A DNA stretch of 26,112 bases from Lachnospiraceae bacterium (lineage in GTDB: Bacteria; Bacillota_A; Clostridia; Lachnospirales; Lachnospiraceae), in assembly GCA_024683935.1 (NCBI GenBank), contig JAIKXV010000032.1, positions 1 through 26,112 on the forward strand, written 5' to 3'. The notes under the pieces are model-generated. The model saw nothing but the letters and a program-made list of their open reading frames with translations. It was not told the DNA's origin and searched no databases. The position numbers and the translations under genes were made by a program. Position 1 is the first letter of the stretch. Each line of letters begins with the position of its first letter. Of the stretch, positions 6,953 through 14,519 are shown one piece after another.

Positions 6953-8401
6953 CTAAAATCTGAAGTCCCTGCGGTTGGAATTTCTTATCTCCGCTATATT
7001 ATCCGTTGCTATGGTCCTTACCTTTTCATTGGGGATCTTCTGCAGTTCGCGTTCGATCATCGCGTAGCCCCGCTTCTTCGTCTCCGGGGATGCGTAGTCT
7101 TCCAGATATTCCGCGAGAGTCATCAGTGCGTTTGGATGACAGCAGTTCAGGATCTGCCCGTTTTTGCAGAGACTCATGAACCTGTCACCGGTCCTGCCCT
7201 CTCTGTAGCAGGCCGTACAGAAGGAGGGAATGTGGTCATTTTCCATCAGCCAGAAAACCACTTCGTCAAGGGTTCTCTGGTCTGAAACATCAAACTGCTC
7301 GGTGTCATGAGGTCTTTCTTCCTCAGCATAGCCGCCCACGCTGGTTCTGCTTCCGCCGCTTATCTGCGATACCCCGAGCCTTAAGAGCTTCTTCCTTACT
7401 GCCGTGCCTTCCCTTGTGGATATGATCATTCCGGTATAGGGAACGGCGAGCCTGATGCAGGCAGTGATATGCGCAAAAGTTTCATCGCTTATGCCGTTAT
7501 CAAACTGGCCGGGATCTATGTCGTCGGCTTTTTTTACCCTGGGAACGCTTATTGTGTGGGGTCCCACGCCGTGAACCGCTTCCAGATGCTCGGCGTGCAT
7601 GATAAGTCCCGCAAATTCGTACCTGTACATTTCAAGACCGAAAAGAACCCCGAGCCCCACGTCATCAATACCGCCTTCCATCGCGCGGTCCATGGCTTCC
7701 GTGTGGTAATCATAGTCATGCTTCGGTCCGGTGGGATGGAGCTTCAGATAGCTCTCCTTGTGGTAAGTCTCCTGGAAAAGGATATATGTACCGATCCCCG
7801 CATCCTTTAATTTCCTGTAATTCTCCACGGTTGTGGCCGCAATATTCACGTTTACACGTCGGATGTCACCATTCTTATGATGTATGGAATAAATAGTCTT
7901 TATGGAATCCAGAATGTATTCTATGGGATTATTTACGGGGTCTTCGCCTGCTTCAATGGCGAGCCGCTTGTGACCCATGTCCTGCAGCGCTATTACTTCC
8001 TTCTTTATCTCTTCCTGGGTGAGCTTCTTCCTCGGAATATGCTTATTCTTCAAATGATACGGACAATAAAGACAGCCGTTCACGCAGTAATTTGAAAGAT
8101 AGAGGGGCGCAAACATGACAATGCGGTTGCCGTAGAAGGCCTGCTTTATCTCGTCTGCTATGGCGTAAATCTTTTCCCTGATACCGGGATCCTCGCAGGC
8201 CAGTAAAACGGACGCTTCCCTGTGGCTTAAGCCTCTGCAGGTACAGCCCCTGTCGTTTTTTACGGGTCTTGCTTTTTCCAGTATCTCTTCTATAAGAGGT
8301 ATGTTCTCCCTGTTTTCATCCGCGTATTTAAGGGTTTCCAGTATCTCCTCATGATTAATGAATTCATCCGCCTTCAGTGAAGCGGGATCATATTTAGCCA
8401 T
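6953..8401 (-). CDS. hydG: [FeFe]-hydrogenase maturase HydG, radical SAM tyrosine lyase
   Basis: A 482-residue radical SAM enzyme that splits tyrosine to supply the CO and cyanide ligands of the H-cluster. The radical SAM site is C106-x3-C110-x2-C113 (N-Y-C-V-N-G-C-L-Y-C). The C-terminal extension carries C-T-A-C and, 22 residues later, another cysteine (I-L-N-C-C-H), matching the second cluster that binds the dangler iron. The start overlaps the end of hydE by 8 bases and has an AGGAAAGG site inside hydE. Length and motifs are typical of HydG and distinguish it from ThiH, which lacks the long terminal cluster domain. Confidence 0.96.
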   Translation of the reverse strand: MAKYDPASLKADEFINHEEILETLKYADENRENIPLIEEILEKARPVKNDRGCTCRGLSHREASVLLACEDPGIREKIYAIADEIKQAFYGNRIVMFAPLYLSNYCVNGCLYCPYHLKNKHIPRKKLTQEEIKKEVIALQDMGHKRLAIEAGEDPVNNPIEYILDSIKTIYSIHHKNGDIRRVNVNIAATTVENYRKLKDAGIGTYILFQETYHKESYLKLHPTGPKHDYDYHTEAMDRAMEGGIDDVGLGVLFGLEMYRYEFAGLIMHAEHLEAVHGVGPHTISVPRVKKADDIDPGQFDNGISDETFAHITACIRLAVPYTGMIISTREGTAVRKKLLRLGVSQISGGSRTSVGGYAEEERPHDTEQFDVSDQRTLDEVVFWLMENDHIPSFCTACYREGRTGDRFMSLCKNGQILNCCHPNALMTLAEYLEDYASPETKKRGYAMIERELQKIPNEKVRTIATDNIAEIRNSNRRDFRF

Positions 8402-9467
8402 TTTGCTGCCTTTCCTGCTGTTTTCTGATATCTCCCCTGTCTGTTACTATACGGTGCCCTGCAGCGCTTATCCTTGCAGAGAGACAGTCCCTGCATTCAG
8501 CCGACTCTTCTCCGGTACAGATCTTATTATCGTACAGTTCATATTTCTTCCGCACCCGTACCGGCGACAGATTTGGCATCACCACGTTCGCTCCGGAAAG
8601 TATTCCCTTTTCTCTGCCGTCATGAGCCAGAGTTCCCAGGGCCGTAGTGGCGGGGATAAGCATAGGAGGATAAATGATCCTGAGTACCGATAATAAGAAT
8701 AAGGTCAGCTCCACCGAGCCCGCTGTCCTGTCCGCGAAAGGGGTGCACTTATGCGGAATAAAGGGACCGATGCCGCACATATCCGGCTTGAACTCTTCTA
8801 TGAATTTCAGATCCCCTGCAAGCTCTCTTTCTGTCTGGTACGGAGAACCCACCATAAATCCGCAGCCGGTCTGGTAGCCGATGTCACGAAGGTCTCTTAA
8901 GCACCGCATGCGGTTCTCAAAAGACATTTCATCGGGATGCAGACGCCTGTAATGCTCCGGATCAGCGGTTTCGTGGCGGAGCAGATACCTGTCTGCCCCC
9001 GCCCGGTACAGCTTCTCATAGCTTTCCCGGCTCCGCTCACCCATGGACAGGGTTACTGCCGAGTCACCGTGGCGCTCCTTTATCCTTTTTATAATATCGC
9101 AGAGAACCTCATCGTCAAAGTACGGATCCTCGCCTCCCTGGAGCACAAAGGTACGGAATCCGAGCTCGTATCCATTGTCCGTACATTCAATGATCTCCTC
9201 CGCTGTGAGACGGTATCTGTCCACTCTGCCGTTACTCTTTCTTATGCCGCAGTAGTAACAGTCATTTTGGCAGATATTGCTTATCTCAATAAGGCCCCGG
9301 ACAAATACATCCCTTCCGTAGATCCCTTCCTTCAGCTCAGCTGCAGCAGATCGCAGAACGGCGGTATCTTCCTCCGTTCTTTCCGATATCAGATGCGCAT
9401 ATTCATCCTCGCTGAGGCTGTGGTCTTTTATCAGCCTGTATGTCCCTGACTCCGCTTCGGTCCGCAT
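8394..9467 (-). CDS. hydE: [FeFe]-hydrogenase maturase HydE, radical SAM enzyme
   Basis: A 357-residue radical SAM protein acting in assembly of the H-cluster dithiolate and iron unit. The cluster motif C66-x3-C70-x2-C73 lies in N-I-C-Q-N-D-C-Y-Y-C-G. The C-terminal C-x7-C-x2-C (I-C-T-G-E-E-S-A-E-C-R-D-C) has the spacing of the optional second cluster known from Thermotoga HydE. Conserved stretches include R-Y-L-L-R-H-E-T-A and I-G-P-F-I-P-H. It is the first gene of the hydE-hydG-hydF run. The ATG is directly preceded by an in-frame TAA, has no ribosome site, and lies seven bases after a -10 box, so the message is probably leaderless. No hydrogenase structural gene is in the window. Confidence 0.95.
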   Translation of the reverse strand: MRTEAESGTYRLIKDHSLSEDEYAHLISERTEEDTAVLRSAAAELKEGIYGRDVFVRGLIEISNICQNDCYYCGIRKSNGRVDRYRLTAEEIIECTDNGYELGFRTFVLQGGEDPYFDDEVLCDIIKRIKERHGDSAVTLSMGERSRESYEKLYRAGADRYLLRHETADPEHYRRLHPDEMSFENRMRCLRDLRDIGYQTGCGFMVGSPYQTERELAGDLKFIEEFKPDMCGIGPFIPHKCTPFADRTAGSVELTLFLLSVLRIIYPPMLIPATTALGTLAHDGREKGILSGANVVMPNLSPVRVRKKYELYDNKICTGEESAECRDCLSARISAAGHRIVTDRGDIRKQQERQQNG

Positions 9468-9473
9468 TTTTTA

Positions 9474-9502
9474 ATTATCTGACATTACAGTCACAACGTC
9501 AA
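9474..9502 (-). promoter_or_regulatory. Promoter of the hydEGF operon, leaderless geometry
   Basis: On the minus strand, -35 TTGACG (9502-9497), a 17-base spacer and -10 GATAAT (9479-9474). The expected transcription start, seven bases on, is the A of the hydE ATG at 9467. Confidence 0.65.
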
Positions 9503-9511
9503 TGAATGTAT

Positions 9512-9526
9512 GTAAAGCTTCTTTAC
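9512..9526. repeat. Short hairpin upstream of hydE
   Basis: GTAAAG (9512-9517) and CTTTAC (9521-9526) pair around a 3-base loop, followed on the plus strand by a second CTTTACCT. It lies ten bases upstream of the hydE -35 box and could be an operator; it could also be chance in an AT-rich gap. Confidence 0.35.
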
Positions 9527-9589
9527 CTCTTTACCTCTTTCTTAATAATTATCCAGACGTGTCGGAAAATACGCATGCATCCGCCGTAA

Positions 9590-10201
9590 TTACGGTGCCA
9601 TCCACCCTTTATCAACAGCATGATCCATGTTGATCTCCATCCACTTATAAACTTCCGGCATGAACTCCTTTACAACAGCGGCACGTTTTTCAGCGGCAGC
9701 CCTGCTAACTTTTCCATTTCCCCAGGTGTGGCCGTCCGTTAATGTATTATGCAAAAATGGCTGTATTCTATCCATGCAGGCAGCAAACTTCGCATCCGGC
9801 GTCTTCATGGCATCAAACTCTTCCCACATACTGCGGATCATTTTTCCCTGATCAGGCGGAAGCTGGCTGAACAACTTGTCCGCAGCCTCTTTCTCACGCT
9901 CTGCTTTTCCAATATTGCCTTGTACGTCATATGCAAATGTATCACCGGCTTCAATCTCCACAATATCATGCACAACACACATTTGGACCGCTCTGCCCAC
10001 ATCAACCGGCTCTATCGCATATTCAGAAAAAAGCATGGCCATCACAGCTATATGCCAGGAATGCTCAGCATCATTTTCCCGGCGCTTTTTATTGATCAGC
10101 AATGTCCTCCGAAGGACATCCGTCATCCTGTCGATCTCAGCTGTGAACAACAACTGCTGATCCAGCCTGAGATTCCCGCTCTCCACAAAATCCTTTTTCA
10201 T
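9590..10201 (-). CDS. HD-domain phosphohydrolase, YfbR/HDDC2-like
   Basis: A 203-residue cytosolic HD-superfamily protein. The metal-binding pattern is visible: A-E-H47-S-W-H, V-V-H78-D79-I-V-E, then A-G-D-T-F-A-Y. This arrangement and the length fit the YfbR/HDDC2 group, whose studied members are 5'-deoxynucleotidases; the exact nucleotide substrate here is a guess. The AAAGGAG site lies 16 bases before the ATG, longer than usual, and an in-frame stop lies between them, so no better start exists. It has its own promoter and stands between the SurE fusion and hydE with no operon partner. Confidence 0.85.
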   Translation of the reverse strand: MKKDFVESGNLRLDQQLLFTAEIDRMTDVLRRTLLINKKRRENDAEHSWHIAVMAMLFSEYAIEPVDVGRAVQMCVVHDIVEIEAGDTFAYDVQGNIGKAEREKEAADKLFSQLPPDQGKMIRSMWEEFDAMKTPDAKFAACMDRIQPFLHNTLTDGHTWGNGKVSRAAAEKRAAVVKEFMPEVYKWMEINMDHAVDKGWMAP

Positions 10202-10239
10202 AATGTAGTTATCAGGCTCCTTTCCCGTTCAGATCTTTA

Positions 10240-10245
10240 ATTATA
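10240..10245 (-). promoter_or_regulatory. Extended -10 promoter of the HD phosphohydrolase gene
   Basis: The minus strand reads TGATATAAT, a consensus TATAAT with the TGn extension, about 38 bases before the ATG. The -35 region is poor (TAGAAA at 17 bases), which is common for extended -10 promoters. Confidence 0.5.
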
Positions 10246-10376
10246 TCATTCTGACCTGCTTGTTTCTATACGACAACATCGCCCGTCAGATAATGAGCGG
10301 CCGGTGATGGTAATACGATTTGGGGTTTTATACGATGATGATATCGCGATGATGACAGGGAATATATAGATCTGTT

Positions 10377-12500
10377 TCAATAATCATCCAGGAAATTGTG
10401 TCTTACGCCATCCTTCTTATACTCGATTACTGTATCTATGTTGACATTCTCCATACTTCTGAAAATATTGGATTCGATAAACGGGTTCGTCTTTTTCAGT
10501 TCCGCGATCAGCTTCTTTGTTTCAAGCCTTTTACTTGGCGTAGTACCATCCTCATGGCACGTGGTGCATGTATCGGTAAAGTGGCAGGCACACTGCAGAA
10601 AGTGCAGCTCATTGTAATCTCTCCATGCGCAGATATCTGCTTCCCTGACCAGATAAAGCGGTCTGATAAGCTCCATGCCCGCGAAATTTGTGCTGTGCAG
10701 TTTCGGCATCATCGTCTGGATCTGAGCACCATGGATCATTCCCATCAGAATTGTTTCGATCACATCGTCATAATGATGTCCGAGCGCTATCTTGTTGCAA
10801 CCCAGTTCTTTAGCCTTACTGTATAAATACCCGCGCCTCATCCTGGCGCAAAGATAGCAGGGGCTTTTTTCTATCGTATCAACAGCATCAAATATAGTAC
10901 TCTCAAAAATGGTGACCGGAATTCCGAGTGCTTCCGCGTTCCTTTCGATCAATGCTCTGTTTTCACTCTTGTATCCGGGATCCATCACAAGAAAAGTCAG
11001 ATCAAACTCCTTCTGTCTGTGGCGCCTGATCTCCTGGAACAGCTTGGCCATAAGCATGGAATCCTTGCCGCCGGATATACATACGGCAATATGGTCCCCG
11101 TCTTCAATAAGCTTATATAGCTTACAGGCCTTTGCGAATGGTGAAAACAGCTGCTTGTGGAACTTTTTCTGTATACTCCCTTCGGCGCGTTTTCTTTTTT
11201 CTTCAGATAAAATGATATCCATTTCATGCCACTTGACTCCGCCCCATTCGGAAGCGGATTCCCCGAGATCCCTGAAACCGAATTTTTCATACATCCTGAC
11301 TTTATTGTCGTGACAGGTAAGAACCAGCCTTTTTCGTCCCTTTTCCGCTTCTCTCCGGCAGTAGTTAAAAACCAGTTCCCGTGCAAGTCCCTGTCCCCTG
11401 TATTCCGGAAGTACGTCAAGACCGCATATCATGACATTGGTTCCTTCCGGATCATGGGTTGCGGCATCTGTAAAAAACTCATCCCTGAATGACAATTCTT
11501 TTGTGGCGATGCCGTTTAAAAATCCGGCGATCTTACCCGTCTCTTTTTCAACAGCGACTAAAAACAGGTCTGAAGCTGCTTTTATGCGCTCAATCATATG
11601 TTCCCTGGAACAGGCTTCATTAGGAGGAAAACAAATTTCCTCGATATCTGCTGCGATATCTGCTTCATCTTCCCTGATAGCGCGGAAATCATACTTCTCA
11701 AATAGCTCTCCGGCTGTATCATTACGTGAATCAGAAATATTCCGGACAGGCCTCAAAGGCTCTTTCTGCTTCCAGTCCGTTCCATCTATAACCATGCTCT
11801 TTACATATCCCACAGAAATATACTTCCGTGTAACTGCTCCGAGATCAGTTTCATCACTGAGATATGAAAGGTCTTTCTTTACGCCGACTGCTTCGATACT
11901 CTTGCCTTCCTCTGACTCTTCTTCGGAAAAAGATCCCCGGAACAGCGGACTTCCGGCTATCTTTCTGTCCCACAGTACACCCTTGCATTCAGACACCGGA
12001 CAGGCGGGGAAATTCACGTTCCATACAGAATCTTCACGGAATCCTCTTTCCAAGATCTTCTCTGTTATCCCTATTATGTACTCTTTTACGGTATCATACA
12101 CATGAACAGCTTCACTTGAATAGGCAATGGAAGGTATGCCATTCATTATCCCCTCCATGGCTGCTCCTATTGTGCCTGAGTAAGCAATATCAAAGCCTGT
12201 ATTCAGACCGAAATTTATTCCGGAAAATATTACATCCGGCTTCTTCGGCATCAGGTGCAGCACTGCCGCAGACACGCAGTCGGCCGGCGTTCCGCTGACG
12301 CTGTATGCCTTATCTACATCTACAGGAAACTGGTATTCAGATACAAGCAGTTTTCCGCGGATCGTTATCCTCTGGGACATGGCACTACACTGATGATCAG
12401 GCGCCACAACCCAGACATCACCGAAGTGCTTCGCAGTCTCTGCAAGAATCTCAATTCCTTTTGCTGAAATACCATCGTCATTTGTTACCAGGATCGTCAT
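10377..12500 (-). CDS. Three-domain fusion: SurE nucleotidase - GNAT acetyltransferase - TtcA-like PP-loop protein
   Basis: One uninterrupted 707-residue frame with AAGGAGA at good distance. Residues 1-250 are SurE, a metal-dependent 5'/3'-nucleotidase, with the metal set D8, D9 (N-D-D-G), S39 and N96 (S-G-I-N-F-G). Residues about 268-432 are a GNAT N-acetyltransferase with the acetyl-CoA loop R368-G-Q-G-L-A and C-terminal M-Y-E-K-F-G-F. Residues about 440-705 resemble TtcA, the tRNA C32 thiolase: PP-loop S476-G-G-K-D-S481, C548-x2-C551-A-R-M-R-R-G, a further C637, and the ending N-I-F-R-S-M-E-N-V. All three active sites look intact. SurE and TtcA-like proteins are normally separate polypeptides. 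A joint role in nucleotide or tRNA handling is only inference. The proX relic lies just upstream. Confidence 0.9.
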   Translation of the reverse strand: MTILVTNDDGISAKGIEILAETAKHFGDVWVVAPDHQCSAMSQRITIRGKLLVSEYQFPVDVDKAYSVSGTPADCVSAAVLHLMPKKPDVIFSGINFGLNTGFDIAYSGTIGAAMEGIMNGIPSIAYSSEAVHVYDTVKEYIIGITEKILERGFREDSVWNVNFPACPVSECKGVLWDRKIAGSPLFRGSFSEEESEEGKSIEAVGVKKDLSYLSDETDLGAVTRKYISVGYVKSMVIDGTDWKQKEPLRPVRNISDSRNDTAGELFEKYDFRAIREDEADIAADIEEICFPPNEACSREHMIERIKAASDLFLVAVEKETGKIAGFLNGIATKELSFRDEFFTDAATHDPEGTNVMICGLDVLPEYRGQGLARELVFNYCRREAEKGRKRLVLTCHDNKVRMYEKFGFRDLGESASEWGGVKWHEMDIILSEEKRKRAEGSIQKKFHKQLFSPFAKACKLYKLIEDGDHIAVCISGGKDSMLMAKLFQEIRRHRQKEFDLTFLVMDPGYKSENRALIERNAEALGIPVTIFESTIFDAVDTIEKSPCYLCARMRRGYLYSKAKELGCNKIALGHHYDDVIETILMGMIHGAQIQTMMPKLHSTNFAGMELIRPLYLVREADICAWRDYNELHFLQCACHFTDTCTTCHEDGTTPSKRLETKKLIAELKKTNPFIESNIFRSMENVNIDTVIEYKKDGVRHNFLDDY

Positions 12501-12525
12501 GTTTTGTCTCCTTCATTCCGGCCCT

Positions 12526-12945
12526 TCAGTCTTCCCCCACAAGATGCACCGTCACATACTCATGTCCGGTTGACGGCAGAAACTTCTCTATCACATCGCT
12601 TGTCTTCATCTTCAGACTTTATGTACATACACAGGGATGACAGCCAAGATACTCACCTTTAAGAACATCCTCGTCTATCAGCAGCTGTACCGCATGGTCC
12701 TTGTCATTCACAAGTCCCATGATGCTTACAGCACCGGGTTCTATGTCAAGATACTTCAGCATATCCTCAGTGTCTGCAAATGATAATCTTGCCGAATTGA
12801 TCTATGATGACAGTTCCTTCGTCTTGAATTTTTTATCCCCCAGCATCATTAAGAGATAAAACTTTGTTTTCTGTCTGTTGCAGAGAAAGAGATAATAACT
12901 TCATTTTTCTTTCCTCAAATCCTTCCGGTATATCTTGATTTATCA
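12526..12945 (-). pseudogene. Decayed prolyl-tRNA editing protein (ProX/YbaK superfamily)
   Basis: The minus strand reads as a ProX-type aminoacyl-tRNA deacylase with clear family text: Y-L-F-L-C-N-R-Q-K-T-K-F-Y-L-L, L-S-F-A-D-T-E-D-M-L-K-Y-L, then G-L-V-N-D-K-D-H and Y-L-G-C-H-P-C-V-C-T. It is broken three times: a frame change near 12900, a TAG at 12804-12802 and a TAA at 12621-12619, after which S-L-K-M-K-T-S-D-V continues in frame to the final TGA at 12526. The N-terminus is also eroded. ProX removes Ala (or Cys) mischarged on tRNA-Pro; that activity is lost at this locus. The stop is 25 bases from the SurE fusion start, so it may once have led that operon. Confidence 0.85.
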
Positions 12946-12963
12946 GGTGATTTTTCTTATTAT
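12935..12963 (+). promoter_or_regulatory. Promoter of ybaK
   Basis: On the plus strand, -35 TTGATT (12935-12940), a 17-base spacer and -10 TATTAT (12958-12963). The start of transcription near 12970 leaves GGAG at 12974-12977 as ribosome site and favours the ATG at 12993 over the TTG at 12972. Confidence 0.55.
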
Positions 12964-12992
12964 AGCACCGATTGGAGCGTATACTTACTGAT

Positions 12993-13466
12993 ATGAAGAA
13001 TAATGACAAAACAAATGTAATGAGGGTTCTGGATCAGAAAAAGATATCCTATGAGAGCCACAGCTATAAACCGGATGCATCCATGAGCGGCGAAGAGATC
13101 GCAGCTCTCCTTAATGAGGATCCGGTAAGGGTATTCAAAACGCTTGTGACCCAGGGAAAAAGCGGACAGCACTATGTATTTGTGGTTCCGGTAGAAGCAG
13201 AACTCAATCTGAAAAAGGCTGCTGCCGCAGCAGGGGAAAAAGCTGTCAGCATGATAAAGCAAAAGGAACTTCTTCCCCTAACCGGTTATGTCCACGGAGG
13301 CTGTTCGCCCATAGGTATGAAAAAATCATTTCCGACTTTTGTCCATGAAACTGCGGTAAATCACGAAAAGATGTTTGTGAGTGCCGGCAAAGTCGGATAC
13401 CAGATAGAATTGTCCCCCAAGGATCTGCTGGAGATAACCGGAAGTAAAACGGCAGACATAGTATAA
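12993..13466 (+). CDS. ybaK: Cys-tRNA(Pro)/Cys-tRNA(Cys) deacylase YbaK
   Basis: A 157-residue trans-editing enzyme that hydrolyses Cys from mischarged tRNA-Pro in the cytosol. The conserved lysine of the active site is K49 in V-F-K-T-L-V, matching K46 of E. coli YbaK. The loop G102-G-C-S-P-I-G108 and the ending K-T-A-D-I are family features. An upstream TTG at 12972 is in frame, but it would sit at the 5' end of the expected message, so the ATG is preferred. This is the only complete plus-strand gene in the window. It is divergent from the ProX relic, a member of the same superfamily, and convergent with the merR remnant 16 bases away. Confidence 0.9.
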   Translation: MKNNDKTNVMRVLDQKKISYESHSYKPDASMSGEEIAALLNEDPVRVFKTLVTQGKSGQHYVFVVPVEAELNLKKAAAAAGEKAVSMIKQKELLPLTGYVHGGCSPIGMKKSFPTFVHETAVNHEKMFVSAGKVGYQIELSPKDLLEITGSKTADIV

Positions 13467-13482
13467 ATATCAGCTTTGCAAG

Positions 13483-13797
13483 TTAAGATCTTTCCACCGG
13501 AAAGCATACCTCTGTCACGTATTCATCCGGATTTGAGGTCATTGCCGGGCTCACATGATAAATACAGAACATAGGGGAATCGCTCATCTGGTCGTAACTT
13601 CCTTTAACTATGCAGCTTGCCACCTCTGTTTCCTTTGCCTGTTCGGCCAGCTCCTTCTGTCTGGCGATCAGAAAATCGTCAAGTTTATCCTTATCATCAT
13701 AGATCTCTGCAGGCTTTAACAGCCCGATGTCATCGTAGTGGCGAAGCATTCTGATGCTTACTCTGGAAAGTTTTGAAAAATCTCCTATTTTTAGCAT
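13483..13797 (-). CDS. Shrunken MerR-family regulator (GyrI-like type), probably degenerate
   Basis: A 104-residue frame with GGAGA before the ATG. Residues 1-31 are a typical MerR helix-turn-helix (K-I-G-D-F-S-K-L-S-R-V-S, then M-L-R-H-Y-D-D-I-G-L-L-K-P). The family normally continues with the wing and a second helix pair, but here the text jumps to a coiled-coil piece (L-D-D-F-L-I-A-R-Q-K-E-L) and then to scraps of a GyrI-like effector domain (C-I-V-K-G-S-Y-D, F-C-I-Y-H, V-C-F-P-V). Full-length relatives are about 270 residues, so more than half is missing through in-frame internal deletions. It could be a pseudogene without stops, or a mini-regulator. Its own promoter still has MerR architecture. 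Confidence 0.7.
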   Translation of the reverse strand: MLKIGDFSKLSRVSIRMLRHYDDIGLLKPAEIYDDKDKLDDFLIARQKELAEQAKETEVASCIVKGSYDQMSDSPMFCIYHVSPAMTSNPDEYVTEVCFPVERS

Positions 13798-13835
13798 TTG
13801 TCTCCATGGATGTATGTTTTCCTGAGCTCACCACT

Positions 13836-13866
13836 ACTCTAATGTCTACCATAATGCGAGAGTCAA
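13836..13866 (-). promoter_or_regulatory. MerR-type promoter/operator with 19-bp spacer
   Basis: The minus strand has -35 TTGACT (13866-13861) and -10 TAGAGT (13841-13836) separated by 19 bases, the over-long spacing characteristic of MerR-controlled promoters. An ACTCT...AGAGT dyad frames the spacer. It lies 38 bases upstream of the shrunken merR gene and suggests autoregulation. Confidence 0.6.
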
Positions 13867-13874
13867 TACCTTTT

Positions 13875-14492
13875 TTATTTTATAAAATTAGTCGGCTGCC
13901 AGTTTTCCTTCCCGGGAAGGCCGTATTTTTCTTTACCGAGAGCTATGCTCTTCATGAGAAATGTCATATTTCTTGCCAGCACTCTCATCGTCTGCAGCCC
14001 TTCCAGATCCTCTTTTGCCTGTCCGGGTTCTCTTCCGTGTACGCTGTTCCAGTACTGGCTTGATGCTACAGGCATTCCGCAGATAGTAAAGTATTTATTC
14101 AGCTCATCATAGGTTGCCGAGCATCCTCCCCGTCTGGCAACCGCAATACTTGCACCGACTTTCATAGTCTTATCGAAATGTGTACTGTAAAACAGCCTGT
14201 CAAGGCAGGAGATTAGGGTTCCGTTTGCAGATGCATAATATACCGGGGATGCTACCACGAGTCCGTCGGCTTCCCTGAACTTTTCAGCTAACTCATTAAC
14301 CGGATCATCGAAAACACATTTGCCATTCTCTGCACAGCTTCCGCAGGCAATACATCCTCTGATATCCGCATTGCCGACCCGGACAACATCTGTTTCGACA
14401 TTCTCCGCTTCAAAGGTTTTAACCATCTCATTAACTGCTATGGTTGTATTGCCGTTCTCTCTTGGACTTCCGTTAATAATAAGAACCTTCAT
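13875..14492 (-). CDS. Flavodoxin-fold NAD(P)H-dependent oxidoreductase with cysteine cluster
   Basis: A 205-residue flavoprotein of the NADPH-dependent FMN reductase / iron-sulfur flavoprotein type. The N-terminus M-K-V-L-I-I-N-G-S-P-R-E-N-G-N-T is the FMN phosphate loop. The cysteines C47, C50, C53 and C59 in G-C-I-A-C-G-S-C-A-E-N-G-K-C have the compact spacing found in this family and might bind an iron-sulfur cluster. The Y-Y-A-S-A-N-G-T region is the flavin-contacting loop. The substrate is unknown. The ATG is preceded by AAAGGAGG. The zinc-ribbon gene ends 27 bases upstream and dtd precedes that, so it is probably the third gene of a dtd transcript. Confidence 0.88.
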   Translation of the reverse strand: MKVLIINGSPRENGNTTIAVNEMVKTFEAENVETDVVRVGNADIRGCIACGSCAENGKCVFDDPVNELAEKFREADGLVVASPVYYASANGTLISCLDRLFYSTHFDKTMKVGASIAVARRGGCSATYDELNKYFTICGMPVASSQYWNSVHGREPGQAKEDLEGLQTMRVLARNMTFLMKSIALGKEKYGLPGKENWQPTNFIK

Positions 14493-14519
14493 GTTTCTCC
14501 TCCTTTTGTATATAGTGTA

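Noticed and set aside
13483..13797. Calling the MerR frame an ordinary intact regulator
   Set aside because: It is less than half the usual length, and the text jumps between domain pieces that are normally far apart.
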